NCBI RefSeq assembly: GCF_007829815.1
Contig: NZ_VIWT01000001.1
Coordinates: forward strand, 5,113,001 to 5,177,000
Source of the DNA: Kitasatospora viridis
GTDB taxonomy: Bacteria; Actinomycetota; Actinomycetes; Streptomycetales; Streptomycetaceae
Length of the DNA stretch: 64,000 nt
Reading direction: 5' to 3'
In this document: positions 1-7,635 of the stretch, piece by piece
How the letters are laid out: each line of letters starts with the position of its first letter
Position numbering within the stretch: the stretch's first letter is position 1
Made by a program: the position numbers and the translations under genes
The notes under the pieces: generated by a model
Told to the model about the DNA's origin: nothing
Database searches by the model: none
The model's input: the letters and a program-made list of their open reading frames with translations, nothing else

Positions 1-1231
1 TTTCTCCTCGTTTCGTCACGGACCACTGGGTGACCGGCATCGCCTGGCGCCACCCGGTGAACCCACCCACCGGCACCGCGTGCGCCACCGCGAGCCGGAC
101 CAGCTCGCCGCCGTGCCGCCGGTACCACTCGGTCAGCAGCGCCTCGGACTCCAGGGTCACGGTGTTCGCCACCAGCCGGCCGCCGGTCGGCAGCGCCGCC
201 CAGCAGGCCTCCAGCAGCCCCGGCGCGGTCAGGCCGCCGCCGACGAAGACCGCGTCCGGCACCGGCAGCCCCGCCAGCGCCCCGGGTGCGCCGCCGGTCA
301 CCACGCGCAGCCGCGGCACGCCGAGCGCCCGGGCGTTGCGGGCGATCCGCTCGGCCCGCAGCGGGCTCTTCTCGACGCTGACGGCCCGGCAGGACGGGTC
401 GGCGCGCAGCCACTCGATGCCGATGCTGCCGGAGCCGCCGCCGACGTCCCAGAGCAGCTCGCCGGGCGCCGGGGCGAGCGTCGCGAGCGTCGCCGCCCGG
501 ATGTGACGCTTCGTCAGCTGGCCGTCGCTCTCGAAGAGTTCGTCCGCCAGGCCGGGCACCAGCGAGCGCCGCGGGGTGTCCGCGGCGGCCCGGCAGTCCA
601 CCGCGACCAGGTTCAGCGGGTCGCCCGCCGGGTGGGTCCAGGTCCCGGCGGTGCCGTCCAGCTCGCGCTCGCCCGGCGCGCCGAGGCGCTCCAGCACCCG
701 CAGCCGGCTCGGCCCGAAGCCCCGGGCGGCGAGCAGCCCGGCGACCAGCGCGGGGGTGTGCGCGTCGGCGCTCAGCACCAGGAGCCGGCGCCCGTCGTGC
801 AGCGCGCCCACCAGGGTGTCCGGGTCGCGGCCGACCAGGCTGACCACCGGCGTCTCCTCGACCGGCCAGCCGAGCCGGGCGCAGGCGTAGGAGACCGAGG
901 AGGGGTGCGGCAGCACCCGCAGCCGCTCGGCGCCCAGCTCCTCGGCCAGGGTCCGCCCGATCCCGAAGAACATCGGGTCGCCGCTGGCCAGCACCGCCAC
1001 CCGGCGGCCGGCCAGCCGGGCGAACAGCCCCGGCACGGCGGGCCGCAGCGGCGAGGGCCAGGCGATCCGCTCGGCCGCCAGCTCCTCGGGCAGCAGCGCC
1101 AGTTGCCGGCCGCCGCCGACCACGGCGTCGGCCGCCGCCAGGGCGGCGCGCCCGGCCGGCCCGAGGCCGGCCCAGCCGTCGGCACCGATCCCGACCACGG
1201 TCACGGGCTCGGGCGCTGCGGTGCTGCTCAA
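1..1231 (-). CDS. cobL: Precorrin-6Y C5,15-methyltransferase (decarboxylating), partial at 3' end
   Basis: A two-domain cobalamin-pathway enzyme that methylates precorrin-6Y at C5 and C15 and removes the C12 acetate carboxyl; cytoplasmic. The first half is a CbiE-type tetrapyrrole methylase, with ASGDPMFFGIG in the SAM-binding region. The second half is CbiT-like, with WDVGGGSGSIGIEW as SAM motif I. About 410 codons are present and no stop is reached at position 1, so only the last residues are missing; the usual family length is about 410-420. I chose the TTG at 1231-1229 because GGGAGGAG lies 7-8 nt upstream. A GTG at 1204 is the alternative but has no Shine-Dalgarno. It is divergent from the RNA methyltransferase gene. 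No B12 riboswitch is visible in the 130 bp between them. Confidence 0.93.
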   Translation of the reverse strand, partial: MSSTAAPEPVTVVGIGADGWAGLGPAGRAALAAADAVVGGGRQLALLPEELAAERIAWPSPLRPAVPGLFARLAGRRVAVLASGDPMFFGIGRTLAEELGAERLRVLPHPSSVSYACARLGWPVEETPVVSLVGRDPDTLVGALHDGRRLLVLSADAHTPALVAGLLAARGFGPSRLRVLERLGAPGERELDGTAGTWTHPAGDPLNLVAVDCRAAADTPRRSLVPGLADELFESDGQLTKRHIRAATLATLAPAPGELLWDVGGGSGSIGIEWLRADPSCRAVSVEKSPLRAERIARNARALGVPRLRVVTGGAPGALAGLPVPDAVFVGGGLTAPGLLEACWAALPTGGRLVANTVTLESEALLTEWYRRHGGELVRLAVAHAVPVGGFTGWRQAMPVTQWSVTKRGE

Positions 1232-1361
1232 CGAGGACTCCTCCCAGGTCAGGGCGGTGGGGCTACGGGGCCTGGGCAGCCTATCGCCCGGCCCGGCGGG
1301 CACGGTGGGCCGCGTAGAGTTGTCCCGGTCACAGTCGGCTCATCCAGGGGGAGACCGGGTC

Positions 1362-2198
1362 TTGCTGCGCATCACCTCGCGAAACGCTCGCTTCCAGCAG
1401 TGGCAGGCGCTGCTGACCAACCGGAACAAGCGGCAGCGGGCCCGCGAGTTCCTGGTCCAGGGGGTGCGCCCGATCTCGCTGGCCGTCGAGCACGGCTGGA
1501 CGGTGCGCGCGCTGCTCATCGACGCGGACCGCCGGCCCTCCGAGTGGGCCAGCGGCCTGCTGCGCACCCTGCCCGCGGCCGTCGAGCGGATCGCGATGGC
1601 CCCCGAACTGCTGGCCGAGCTGGGCGAGAAGAACGAGGCCGCGCCCGAACTGGTCGCCGTGGTCGAGCTGCCCGCCGACGACCTGGACCGGATCCCGGTC
1701 GGCCCGGACTTCCTCGGCGTGCTCTTCGACCGCCCGAGCAGCCCCGGCAACATCGGCAGCATCATCCGCTCCGCCGACGCCTTCGGCGCGCACGGCCTGC
1801 TGGTCAGCGGGCACGCGGCCGACGTCTACGACGCCAAGTCGGTGCGGGCCAGCACCGGTTCGCTGTTCGCGCTGCCCGCGGTGCGGGTGCCGTCGCCGCG
1901 CGAGGTGATGGACTGGGTCGGCGCCCGGCGGGCGGCCGGCTGCCCGGTCGTGCTGGTCGGCACCGACGAGCACGGCGAACGGCAGGTCGACGACTTCGAC
2001 TTCACCCAGCCGGTGCTGCTGCTGGTCGGCAACGAGACGGCCGGCCTGAGCACCGCCTGGCGGGAGCTGTGCGACCACACCGTGGCGATCCCGATGACCG
2101 GCGCGGCCAGCTCGCTCAACGCGGCCAGCGCCGCCACCACCGTGCTCTACGAGGCCGCCCGCCAGCGCCGCCGCGCCCTCGTCCCGGCGCCGCGCTGA
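1362..2198 (+). CDS. TrmH/SpoU-family RNA 2'-O-methyltransferase
   Basis: A 278-aa SPOUT methyltransferase that should transfer methyl from SAM to a ribose 2'-OH of rRNA or tRNA. The N-terminal third resembles the substrate-binding domain of TrmH-like proteins. The C-terminal knot carries the three SpoU motifs: FDRPSSPGNIGSIIRSADAF (N and R conserved), LLLVGNETAGLS, and IPMTGAASSLNAASAATTVL. The TTG at 1362 is chosen because GGGGGAG sits 9 nt upstream and homologues begin near this point; the open frame extends upstream without family similarity. The RNA target cannot be read from sequence. It stands alone and is divergent from cobL. Confidence 0.88.
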   Translation: MLRITSRNARFQQWQALLTNRNKRQRAREFLVQGVRPISLAVEHGWTVRALLIDADRRPSEWASGLLRTLPAAVERIAMAPELLAELGEKNEAAPELVAVVELPADDLDRIPVGPDFLGVLFDRPSSPGNIGSIIRSADAFGAHGLLVSGHAADVYDAKSVRASTGSLFALPAVRVPSPREVMDWVGARRAAGCPVVLVGTDEHGERQVDDFDFTQPVLLLVGNETAGLSTAWRELCDHTVAIPMTGAASSLNAASAATTVLYEAARQRRRALVPAPR

Positions 2199-2421
2199 AC
2201 GCGGGGGAAAATTTCCGCGGACCCCCTCGGCGGGCGCGACGGCGGCCGGCCGGGAAGGGTCCGCGCGGGGGTTCAGTGGGGGTGCGAACGGCCTTGCGCG
2301 GCGCGGCCGGACGGGTGGATCGCGGCGCTCCCGGCGGGCCGCCGCCGACCCCTTCGGCGCCCCCGGCACCAGCACTGACCAGCACTAGGCTCCTGAACGT
2401 CACCCCGTGAGGAGCACGCTG

Positions 2422-3195
2422 ATGAACCATCAACTCCACCGCGCCCGCGCCGAGCAGCGCTGGATCCGCGACTTCGACGACGTGCTGCGCCTGCTCGACG
2501 GACTCTTCCCGAGCCAGGCCGACCGCTGGACCGAGACCGCCGCCGACTGGTGGGACCGCTTCTACGCGGACCGCAGCCGGCCGGTGCCGTTCTTCGTGGA
2601 CAAGCCCGACGAGAACCTGGCCGCACTGCTGGAGCGCGGCCTGCTGGACCACGGCCCGCGCGGCGGGTCCGCCCGGGTGCTGGACCTCGGCTGCGGACCC
2701 GGCCGCAACTCCCGCCACCTCGCCGCCCTCGGCCACGAGGTCGACGGCGTGGACCTGTCGCCCGCCGCGCTGGCCTGGGCCGCCGAGCGCTCGGCCGGGC
2801 TGGCCCGCCCGCCCCGGTTCCACCAGGGCGACGTCTTCGCCGTCGAACTGCCGCACGAGCAGTACGACCTGGTCTACGACTCCGGCTGCCTGCACCACCT
2901 GGCCCCGCACCGCCGGATCTCCTACCTCGACCTGCTGCGCCGCCGGCTGGCGCCCGGCGGCCACTTCGCGCTCACCTGCTTCGCCTCCGGCCGGATGGGC
3001 TCCGAACTGCCGGACGCCGAGCACTACCGGCAGCGCTCGCTCGGCGGCGGGCTGGCCCACACGCCGGCCGCGCTGCGCTGGATCTTCGCCGAGTTCGAGG
3101 AGGTCGAGATCCGCCCGATGCGCGAACAGGGCCCGGACTCACCGCTGTTCGGCGTGGCCTTCCTGCTCACCGGCCTCTTCCGGCGCCGGGAGTAG
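2422..3195 (+). CDS. Class I SAM-dependent methyltransferase
   Basis: A 257-aa Rossmann-fold methyltransferase. Motif I is VLDLGCGPGRNSRHLA, the acidic end of beta-2 is DGVDLS, and motif II is YDLVYDSGCLHHL. It resembles generic Methyltransf_25/11 proteins; the substrate is unknown. The ATG at 2422 is preceded by GAGGAG at 2409-2414 (7-nt spacing), which fixes the start. The 223-bp upstream gap holds a short palindrome, GGAAAATTTCC, at 2206-2216 and otherwise nothing I recognise. The next element is a possible leader peptide starting 20 nt after the stop. Confidence 0.85.
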   Translation: MNHQLHRARAEQRWIRDFDDVLRLLDGLFPSQADRWTETAADWWDRFYADRSRPVPFFVDKPDENLAALLERGLLDHGPRGGSARVLDLGCGPGRNSRHLAALGHEVDGVDLSPAALAWAAERSAGLARPPRFHQGDVFAVELPHEQYDLVYDSGCLHHLAPHRRISYLDLLRRRLAPGGHFALTCFASGRMGSELPDAEHYRQRSLGGGLAHTPAALRWIFAEFEEVEIRPMREQGPDSPLFGVAFLLTGLFRRRE

Positions 3196-3215
3196 CGGGG
3201 AGTAGCATCGGACGC

Positions 3216-3254
3216 ATGCCGACGAGCCTCGTGCTGCCACCGCCCGCCGCCTGA
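3216..3254 (+). CDS. Possible 12-aa leader peptide before EamA gene
   Basis: ATG..TGA encodes MPTSLVLPPPAA. A -10-like TAGCAT lies at 3203-3208, exactly 7 nt before the ATG, so the message would be leaderless. This matches the geometry of the trpS leader in this window. Codons 8-10 are CCA CCG CCC, a Pro-Pro-Pro run of the kind that stalls ribosomes, preceded by Leu-Val-Leu. The last codons form the left arm of a perfect hairpin that ends just after the stop. The gene could sense proline, branched-chain amino acids or EF-P status; none of these is proven. Confidence 0.4.
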   Translation: MPTSLVLPPPAA

Positions 3255-3262
3255 GCGGGCGG
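3240..3262 (+). promoter_or_regulatory. Hairpin overlapping leader peptide stop
   Basis: CCGCCCGC and GCGGGCGG form a perfect 8-bp stem with a 7-nt loop containing the leader stop codon. A second self-complementary pair, CCCGGG-ctgggt-CCCGGG, follows at about 3285-3302, before the EamA start. Translation of the leader would open the first stem. No clear U-run follows, so a translational or Rho-linked mechanism is as likely as a terminator. Confidence 0.4.
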
Positions 3263-3361
3263 CCTGGCCAGGAGTGACGCGAACCCGGGCTGGGTCCCGG
3301 GGCGATCGGTGCTGCCCGCAGACGCGACCATCCGACCGTTCGCCGTCTTCCGGGAGCACCC

Positions 3362-4321
3362 TTGTCCTCCTCGTCCGTCCCGTCCGCCGCGCCGCGCCCC
3401 GCCTTCCCGGCCGGGCGCGGCCTGCTCTACCTCGTCCTCTCCGCCGGCTGCTGGGGCACCGCCGGTGCCGCCGCCGCGCTGTTCCAGCAGAGCAGCGGCC
3501 TCGGCCCGGTGGCCGGCACCTTCTGGCGCTCCGCCGTCGGGGTGCTGCTGTTGCTGCCGGCCTGCCTGCGCCGCGGCCTGCCCCGGCGGCCCGACCCGGT
3601 CCGACTGCTGGTCGACGGGCTGGGCCTGACGCTCTTCCAGATCGGCTACTTCGAGGCGGTGAGCGGCACCGGGCTGGCGGTCGCCACCGTGGTCACGCTC
3701 GGCGCCGCCCCGGTGCTGGTCGCCGTCGGCGCCCGGCCGCTGCTGGGCGAACGGCTCGGCGCGGGCGGCCGGTCGGCGGTGGCCGGCGCGGTCGCCGGGC
3801 TGCTGGTGCTGGTGCTCGGCGGCACCGGCACCGGCACCGGCGGCACGGTGCGGGCCGGGGGCGTCGGCTGGGCGCTCGCCTCGGCGGCCGGGTACGCGTG
3901 CATCACGCTGCACGGCCGCCGTCGCGGCTCCGGTGGGGACGCGCTCGGCACCACCCTGTACTCGTTCCTGGTCTGCGCCCTGGTCAGCCTCGCCTGCTGC
4001 GCCGACGGCCGACTGCTGCCGCACGCGGCCGCGCTGCCGCGCTCGCTGGCGCTGATGCTCTACCTGGCCGCCGTCCCCACCGCGCTCGGCTACGCCCTCT
4101 ACTTCACCGCCCTGCCCGCCGTCCGGGCCACCACCGCGGCCGTGATCGCCCTGCTCGAACCGGCCTGCGCCACCCTGCTGGCCACCACCCTGCTCGGCGA
4201 ACGCCTCACCCCGGCCACGGTGTTGGGCACCGCCGTGCTGCTGCTCTCGGTCGCGGGCCTGGCGGTCGCGGAGGCGCGCGGCCGGGCGGTCAGGCCAGGA
4301 GCTCCGCGCGCAGCCGGCTGA
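3362..4321 (+). CDS. EamA-family (DMT) transporter
   Basis: A 319-aa integral membrane protein of the drug/metabolite transporter superfamily with two EamA repeats and about ten hydrophobic segments. The repeats show the usual GxxxxxWGT start (LSAGCWGTAGAAAALF), FWRSAVGVLLLLP, and in the second half LGYALYFTALPAVRATTAAVIALLEP with LLGERLTPATVLGTAVL. Such proteins usually export amino acids or metabolites. The TTG start has GGGAG about 6 nt upstream. Its last 32 bp overlap the end of the convergent kinase gene. The possible leader peptide upstream suggests regulation at the 5' end. Confidence 0.88.
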   Translation: MSSSSVPSAAPRPAFPAGRGLLYLVLSAGCWGTAGAAAALFQQSSGLGPVAGTFWRSAVGVLLLLPACLRRGLPRRPDPVRLLVDGLGLTLFQIGYFEAVSGTGLAVATVVTLGAAPVLVAVGARPLLGERLGAGGRSAVAGAVAGLLVLVLGGTGTGTGGTVRAGGVGWALASAAGYACITLHGRRRGSGGDALGTTLYSFLVCALVSLACCADGRLLPHAAALPRSLALMLYLAAVPTALGYALYFTALPAVRATTAAVIALLEPACATLLATTLLGERLTPATVLGTAVLLLSVAGLAVAEARGRAVRPGAPRAAG

Positions 4322-4847
4322 ACGCCGTCGGGGTGGGCCGGTGCGGGAGGAAGTCGCGGATCCGCCGGGCGCACTCCAGCGGGTCGGCGGTGCTGGAGTC
4401 GAGCTCCAGGTCGTAGTCGCCGTGCGCGTGGACCAGCGGGAACTGGAGCGCGGCGGCGCCGATCTGCCGGTCGCCGCGGGCCAGTTCGCGGCGGTTCAGC
4501 TCCTCGACCGGGCAGTGCACGCCGACGAACAGCACCTGCTCGGCCGGCAGCAGCTCCAGCAGGTCGAGCAGGCGCCAGGGCTCGGTCAGCACGTGGTCCA
4601 CCACGACCCCGTTGCCGGCCGAGGCCATCGCGGCGATCGAGCGGTGGAAGCCCATCCGGGTCCGCTTGAGCACCTCGTCGAGCTGCTCGTGCTCGGTCAG
4701 CGGGCGCTTGGTGCGCATCGCGCCGAAGGCGTCCACGGCGAGGTGGAAGTAGACCTGGTCGTCGAGCAGTTCGACGAGCTCCTCGGCGATGCTGGACTTG
4801 CCGGAGCTGCTGGTGCCGTTAAGGAAGATGATCTGACCGTATGTCAT
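4290..4847 (-). CDS. Chloramphenicol phosphotransferase-like P-loop kinase
   Basis: A 185-aa protein of the CPT family. The P-loop GTSSSGKSS is near residue 10 and the expected catalytic Asp lies in HLAVDAF. The later VGVHCPVEELNRRELARGDR and a HGDYDLELDSS tail match the Streptomyces venezuelae enzyme that phosphorylates chloramphenicol. Many homologues are not resistance enzymes, so the substrate is open. The start lies 4 bp after the SGNH hydrolase stop, so the two genes are probably co-transcribed. The 3' end overlaps the EamA gene by 32 bp, convergently. Confidence 0.8.
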   Translation of the reverse strand: MTYGQIIFLNGTSSSGKSSIAEELVELLDDQVYFHLAVDAFGAMRTKRPLTEHEQLDEVLKRTRMGFHRSIAAMASAGNGVVVDHVLTEPWRLLDLLELLPAEQVLFVGVHCPVEELNRRELARGDRQIGAAALQFPLVHAHGDYDLELDSSTADPLECARRIRDFLPHRPTPTAFSRLRAELLA

Positions 4848-4851
4848 GACG

Positions 4852-5466
4852 TCATGATCGCGGAAGATCGTTCGTCAGCCAACCGGCGAACCCGGCCGCC
4901 AGCACCAGCCCGGCCAGCCGCCGGTAGCCGCCCGCGCCCGGGTGGGCGCCGTCGCCCGCCGTGGCCTCGGCGACCCACACCGGGTCCTCGGCCAGCGCCC
5001 GGGTGACGTCGAGGAACGGCACGCCGCGCCGCTCGCACAGCCCGCGCTGGTCCGGGACCAGGCGCAGCAGCCGGTCCAGGTGCTCGGGCCCGCCGCAGAC
5101 CACCGGCGGCGGGCCGACCACCAGGGCGGTCAGGCCCAGGGCGTGCGCGCCGTCCAGCACGGCGGCCAGGTTGGTGAGCGTGCCGGCGTGCCCGACCCGG
5201 GGCGCGCCGTCCTCCAGCATCGCGTCGTTGCTGCCGACCGAGACCACCAGGCGGTTGTCCGCGCCGGGCAGCAGCCGGGCCGTCAGCTCGGCCGCCCAGC
5301 GCCGGCGGACGTCGGCCGAGGTGTTGCGGCGGATGCCGAGGTTGAAGGCGGTGGCCGTGACGCCGGCCTGCTGCAGCGCCCGGCCGGGCCAGCCCCGGTA
5401 CTCGGGGTCGCCGAGGCCCTGCACGAAGGAGTCGCCGAGGAAGGTGATGCGCAGGTCCCTGGTCAT
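4852..5466 (-). CDS. SGNH/GDSL hydrolase
   Basis: A 204-aa esterase/lipase-like protein without signal peptide, so likely cytoplasmic. Block I is TFLGDSFVQGLGD (Ser nucleophile), block II includes NLGIRRNT, block III is VVSVGSNDA, and block V is DGAHPGAGGY with the Asp-x-x-His pair. All four SGNH residues are present. I start at the ATG at 5466, where the GDSL block begins in the normal position; the frame stays open upstream to 5529. It is the first gene of a probable pair with the CPT-like kinase. The natural ester substrate is not predictable. Confidence 0.85.
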   Translation of the reverse strand: MTRDLRITFLGDSFVQGLGDPEYRGWPGRALQQAGVTATAFNLGIRRNTSADVRRRWAAELTARLLPGADNRLVVSVGSNDAMLEDGAPRVGHAGTLTNLAAVLDGAHALGLTALVVGPPPVVCGGPEHLDRLLRLVPDQRGLCERRGVPFLDVTRALAEDPVWVAEATAGDGAHPGAGGYRRLAGLVLAAGFAGWLTNDLPRS

Positions 5467-5607
5467 CGCAGCACTGTACGGGCCCGCGAAACCGGCGCGC
5501 GGAGGCATCCGATCAGTGGACCGCGCCACCGTGCCCGGCTTGGCGAGACCTCGGGCGCCGCCCGAAGCTCTGTGTACAGCTGATCATCAGTCAAGGGAGG
5601 AACCCCC

Positions 5608-6186
5608 ATGCACTTCTCGCGCCCCGCCACCGCGGTCGCCTCCGCTGCCCTGCTGCTGGCCCTCGCCGCCCCCGCCCACGCGGCCACCACCCGGTTCGAC
5701 GACGGCAGCTTCGAGTACCAGAAGGCCCCCGCCAACTCCTTCACCGACCTGGGCGTCGGTCAGAGCATCGGCCCGTGGCAGGTCACCAGCGGCACGGTCG
5801 ACCTGATCGGGGCCGGCTTCTGGCAGGCGGCCGAGGGCGACCAGTCGGTGGACCTGAACGGCACCGGTCCGGGCGAGGTGGCACAGACCTTCAGCACCAC
5901 GCCCGGGACCAGGTACACCGTCAGCTACGACCTGGCGGGGAACTCGGCGCTCGCGCCGGCGGTGAAGAGCGGGATGGCGCTGATCGACGGTCAGGACTTC
6001 CAGGACTTCACCTTCGACACCACCGGGAAGTCGCCGACCGCCATGGGCTACGTGGGGCGGGTGTTCAGCTTCGTCGCGGTGAACCCCTCGACCACGCTGG
6101 CCTTCGCCAGCACCAACCCGGGGGCGGCCGGCCCGGTGCTGGACAACGTGCAGGTGACGGCCTGCCCCAGCTGCCCTAGCTGCTGA
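5608..6186 (+). CDS. Secreted DUF642 / choice-of-anchor C family protein
   Basis: A 192-aa exported protein with a Sec signal peptide (about residues 1-25, cleavage after AHA). The mature part is a jelly-roll domain with FDDGSFEY, WQVTSGTVDLIG, SVDLNGTGPGEVAQTF, YTVSYDLAGN and LDNVQVTAC. These are hallmarks of choice-of-anchor C proteins, relatives of the plant DUF642 cell-wall proteins. It ends in an odd CPSCPSC, which may form disulfides. GGGAGGA lies before the ATG. It probably binds carbohydrate or the cell wall. Its 3' end overlaps the convergent AraC gene by 11 bp. Confidence 0.82.
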   Translation: MHFSRPATAVASAALLLALAAPAHAATTRFDDGSFEYQKAPANSFTDLGVGQSIGPWQVTSGTVDLIGAGFWQAAEGDQSVDLNGTGPGEVAQTFSTTPGTRYTVSYDLAGNSALAPAVKSGMALIDGQDFQDFTFDTTGKSPTAMGYVGRVFSFVAVNPSTTLAFASTNPGAAGPVLDNVQVTACPSCPSC

Positions 6187-6976
6187 CCGGCCCGCCGGCG
6201 GCGTAGCGGGCGGGGGAGAGGCCGACGGCCGCGGTGAAGTCGCGGGTGAGGTGGGCCTGGTCCGCGTAGCCGAGCTCCGCGGCCAGGGCCGCCCAGTCGA
6301 CCCCGGCGCCCTCGTGGGCCCGGGCGGCGGCCTCGTGCAGGCGGGCGCGGCGCAGCACCCACTTCGGGCTCGCGCCGACGTACTCGGCGAACAGGCGCTG
6401 CACGGCGCGCACGGACAGCCCGAAGCGCTCGGCGAGCTGGTCCACCCGGTGCAGGTCGGGGGTGCCGGTGACGTGCTCGACCAGGGCGGCGGCGCGCTCG
6501 GCGAGCGGGTCCGGCGCGGGCAGGCGGGCGAGCAGGAAGTCGTCCACCTCGACCGTCAGGTCCTCGTCACTGCCCAGCACCAGCGTGTTGAGCCGCTCCA
6601 CCGCCGGCCCGAACAGCTCGGCCGCCGGCACGCTCCGGTCCGCCAGCTCCGCCACCGGGCGGTCGACGAACGGCCGGAACGCGCCGGGCCGGAACTTCAC
6701 CCCCAGCACCCGCCCCGCCCCCGCCAGCCGCCGCACGAACAGCGACCGGTCCACGCCGTACACCCGGGCCACCGGCGCCTCGAAGACCAGGTGCACGTTG
6801 GGGTGGGCCAACACCGGCTGCTCGTGCGGCGGTTGGCCGCGTCGGTCCCAGCGCACCGACCAGTAGAACTCGACGACCCGGGCCAGCGCGGGGGCCGGCT
6901 GATGGCGGGCCAGGGTGATCACGGCGGCGGCGGGCCGAGGGTGCAGCACGCCGCGCCCGAGGTCGGGGACGGACAT
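6176..6976 (-). CDS. AraC-family transcriptional regulator
   Basis: A 266-aa regulator. The N-terminal half matches the DUF6597 sensor-like region common in actinobacterial AraC proteins (VVEFYWSVRW, HPNVHLVFE, VLGVKFRPGAFRPF). The C-terminal half has the double HTH: LAERFGLSVRAVQRLFAEYVGASPKW and LAAELGYADQAHLTRDFTAAVG, written here in parts of one domain. It is divergent from the TIGR03086 gene with 63 bp between them, the usual arrangement for a regulator and its target. The effector is unknown. Confidence 0.9.
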   Translation of the reverse strand: MSVPDLGRGVLHPRPAAAVITLARHQPAPALARVVEFYWSVRWDRRGQPPHEQPVLAHPNVHLVFEAPVARVYGVDRSLFVRRLAGAGRVLGVKFRPGAFRPFVDRPVAELADRSVPAAELFGPAVERLNTLVLGSDEDLTVEVDDFLLARLPAPDPLAERAAALVEHVTGTPDLHRVDQLAERFGLSVRAVQRLFAEYVGASPKWVLRRARLHEAAARAHEGAGVDWAALAAELGYADQAHLTRDFTAAVGLSPARYAAGGPVSS

Positions 6977-7039
6977 GCGGCCAGGCTATCCGTCGCGTTT
7001 CTTCAAGACCCGCGCGGCCGGGCTCGCCAGCATGGCGGC

Positions 7040-7624
7040 ATGTCCGTTTCCGAACTTCACCCCATGCTGGCCGAGGCCGCCGCCGAGGCCGCCCGGATCG
7101 CCCGCGGCGTCCGCCCCGAGCAGCTGGGCGAGCCCACCCCCTGCACCGAGTTCGACGCCCGCGCGCTGGTCAACCACTGGGTGCTCTACACCTCGCACGG
7201 CCTTGAGCACCGGGCCCGCCGCACCGAGCTCCCCGGGGAGCTGACGGCCCGTGACTTCACCGCCGACGCCGACTGGGCCGAGGCCTACGCCGCCCAGCTG
7301 GACCGCGGCGTCGCGGCCTGGGCCGACCCCGCCGCCTGGGCGGGCGAGGTGGACCTCGGCGGCATGACGGTGCCGGCCGGGTCCGTCGCGCGGATGCTGG
7401 TCATGGAGCTGCTGCTGCACGGCTGGGACGTCGCCCGGACGACCGGCCAGCGGGTGGCGGTCAGCGAGGAGCTCGGCGCCCTGCTGCTCGCGGTGGTGGA
7501 GGAGAACGTCGAACTGTTCCGCCAGTACGGTGGGTTCGCCGACCCGGTGGCGGTGCCGGCGGACGCGCCGGTGCTGGACCGCGCGCTCGCGGCCTCCGGC
7601 CGCGACCCGTACCGCGCCGCCTGA
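7040..7624 (+). CDS. TIGR03086-family metal-binding protein (DinB/mycothiol-type fold)
   Basis: A 194-aa protein of the actinobacterial TIGR03086 family, related to mycothiol-dependent maleylpyruvate isomerase. Candidate metal ligands are the His residues in LVNHWVLYTSHGLEH and the His/Asp of LLLHGWDVA. A thiol-dependent reaction is likely from family knowledge; the substrate is unknown. There is no strong Shine-Dalgarno before the ATG at 7040. It is paired with the divergent AraC gene and ends in a palindrome shared with the convergent MFS gene. Confidence 0.82.
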   Translation: MSVSELHPMLAEAAAEAARIARGVRPEQLGEPTPCTEFDARALVNHWVLYTSHGLEHRARRTELPGELTARDFTADADWAEAYAAQLDRGVAAWADPAAWAGEVDLGGMTVPAGSVARMLVMELLLHGWDVARTTGQRVAVSEELGALLLAVVEENVELFRQYGGFADPVAVPADAPVLDRALAASGRDPYRAA

Positions 7625-7635
7625 CCGTCGGTCAG
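7621..7635. promoter_or_regulatory. 15-bp palindrome spanning two convergent stop codons
   Basis: CTGACCG-T-CGGTCAG is a perfect inverted repeat. It contains the TGA of the TIGR03086 gene (7622-7624) and, on the other strand, the TGA of the MFS gene (7632-7634). Similar elements occur at 18289, 19180 and 58516. Confidence 0.45.

Noticed and set aside
1..1361. B12 riboswitch near cobL
   Set aside because: No B12-box-like sequence in the 130-bp upstream gap.
5608..7624. Mobile element or attachment site around the secreted and AraC genes
   Set aside because: No integrase, transposase, tRNA gene or flanking direct repeats were seen anywhere in the window.
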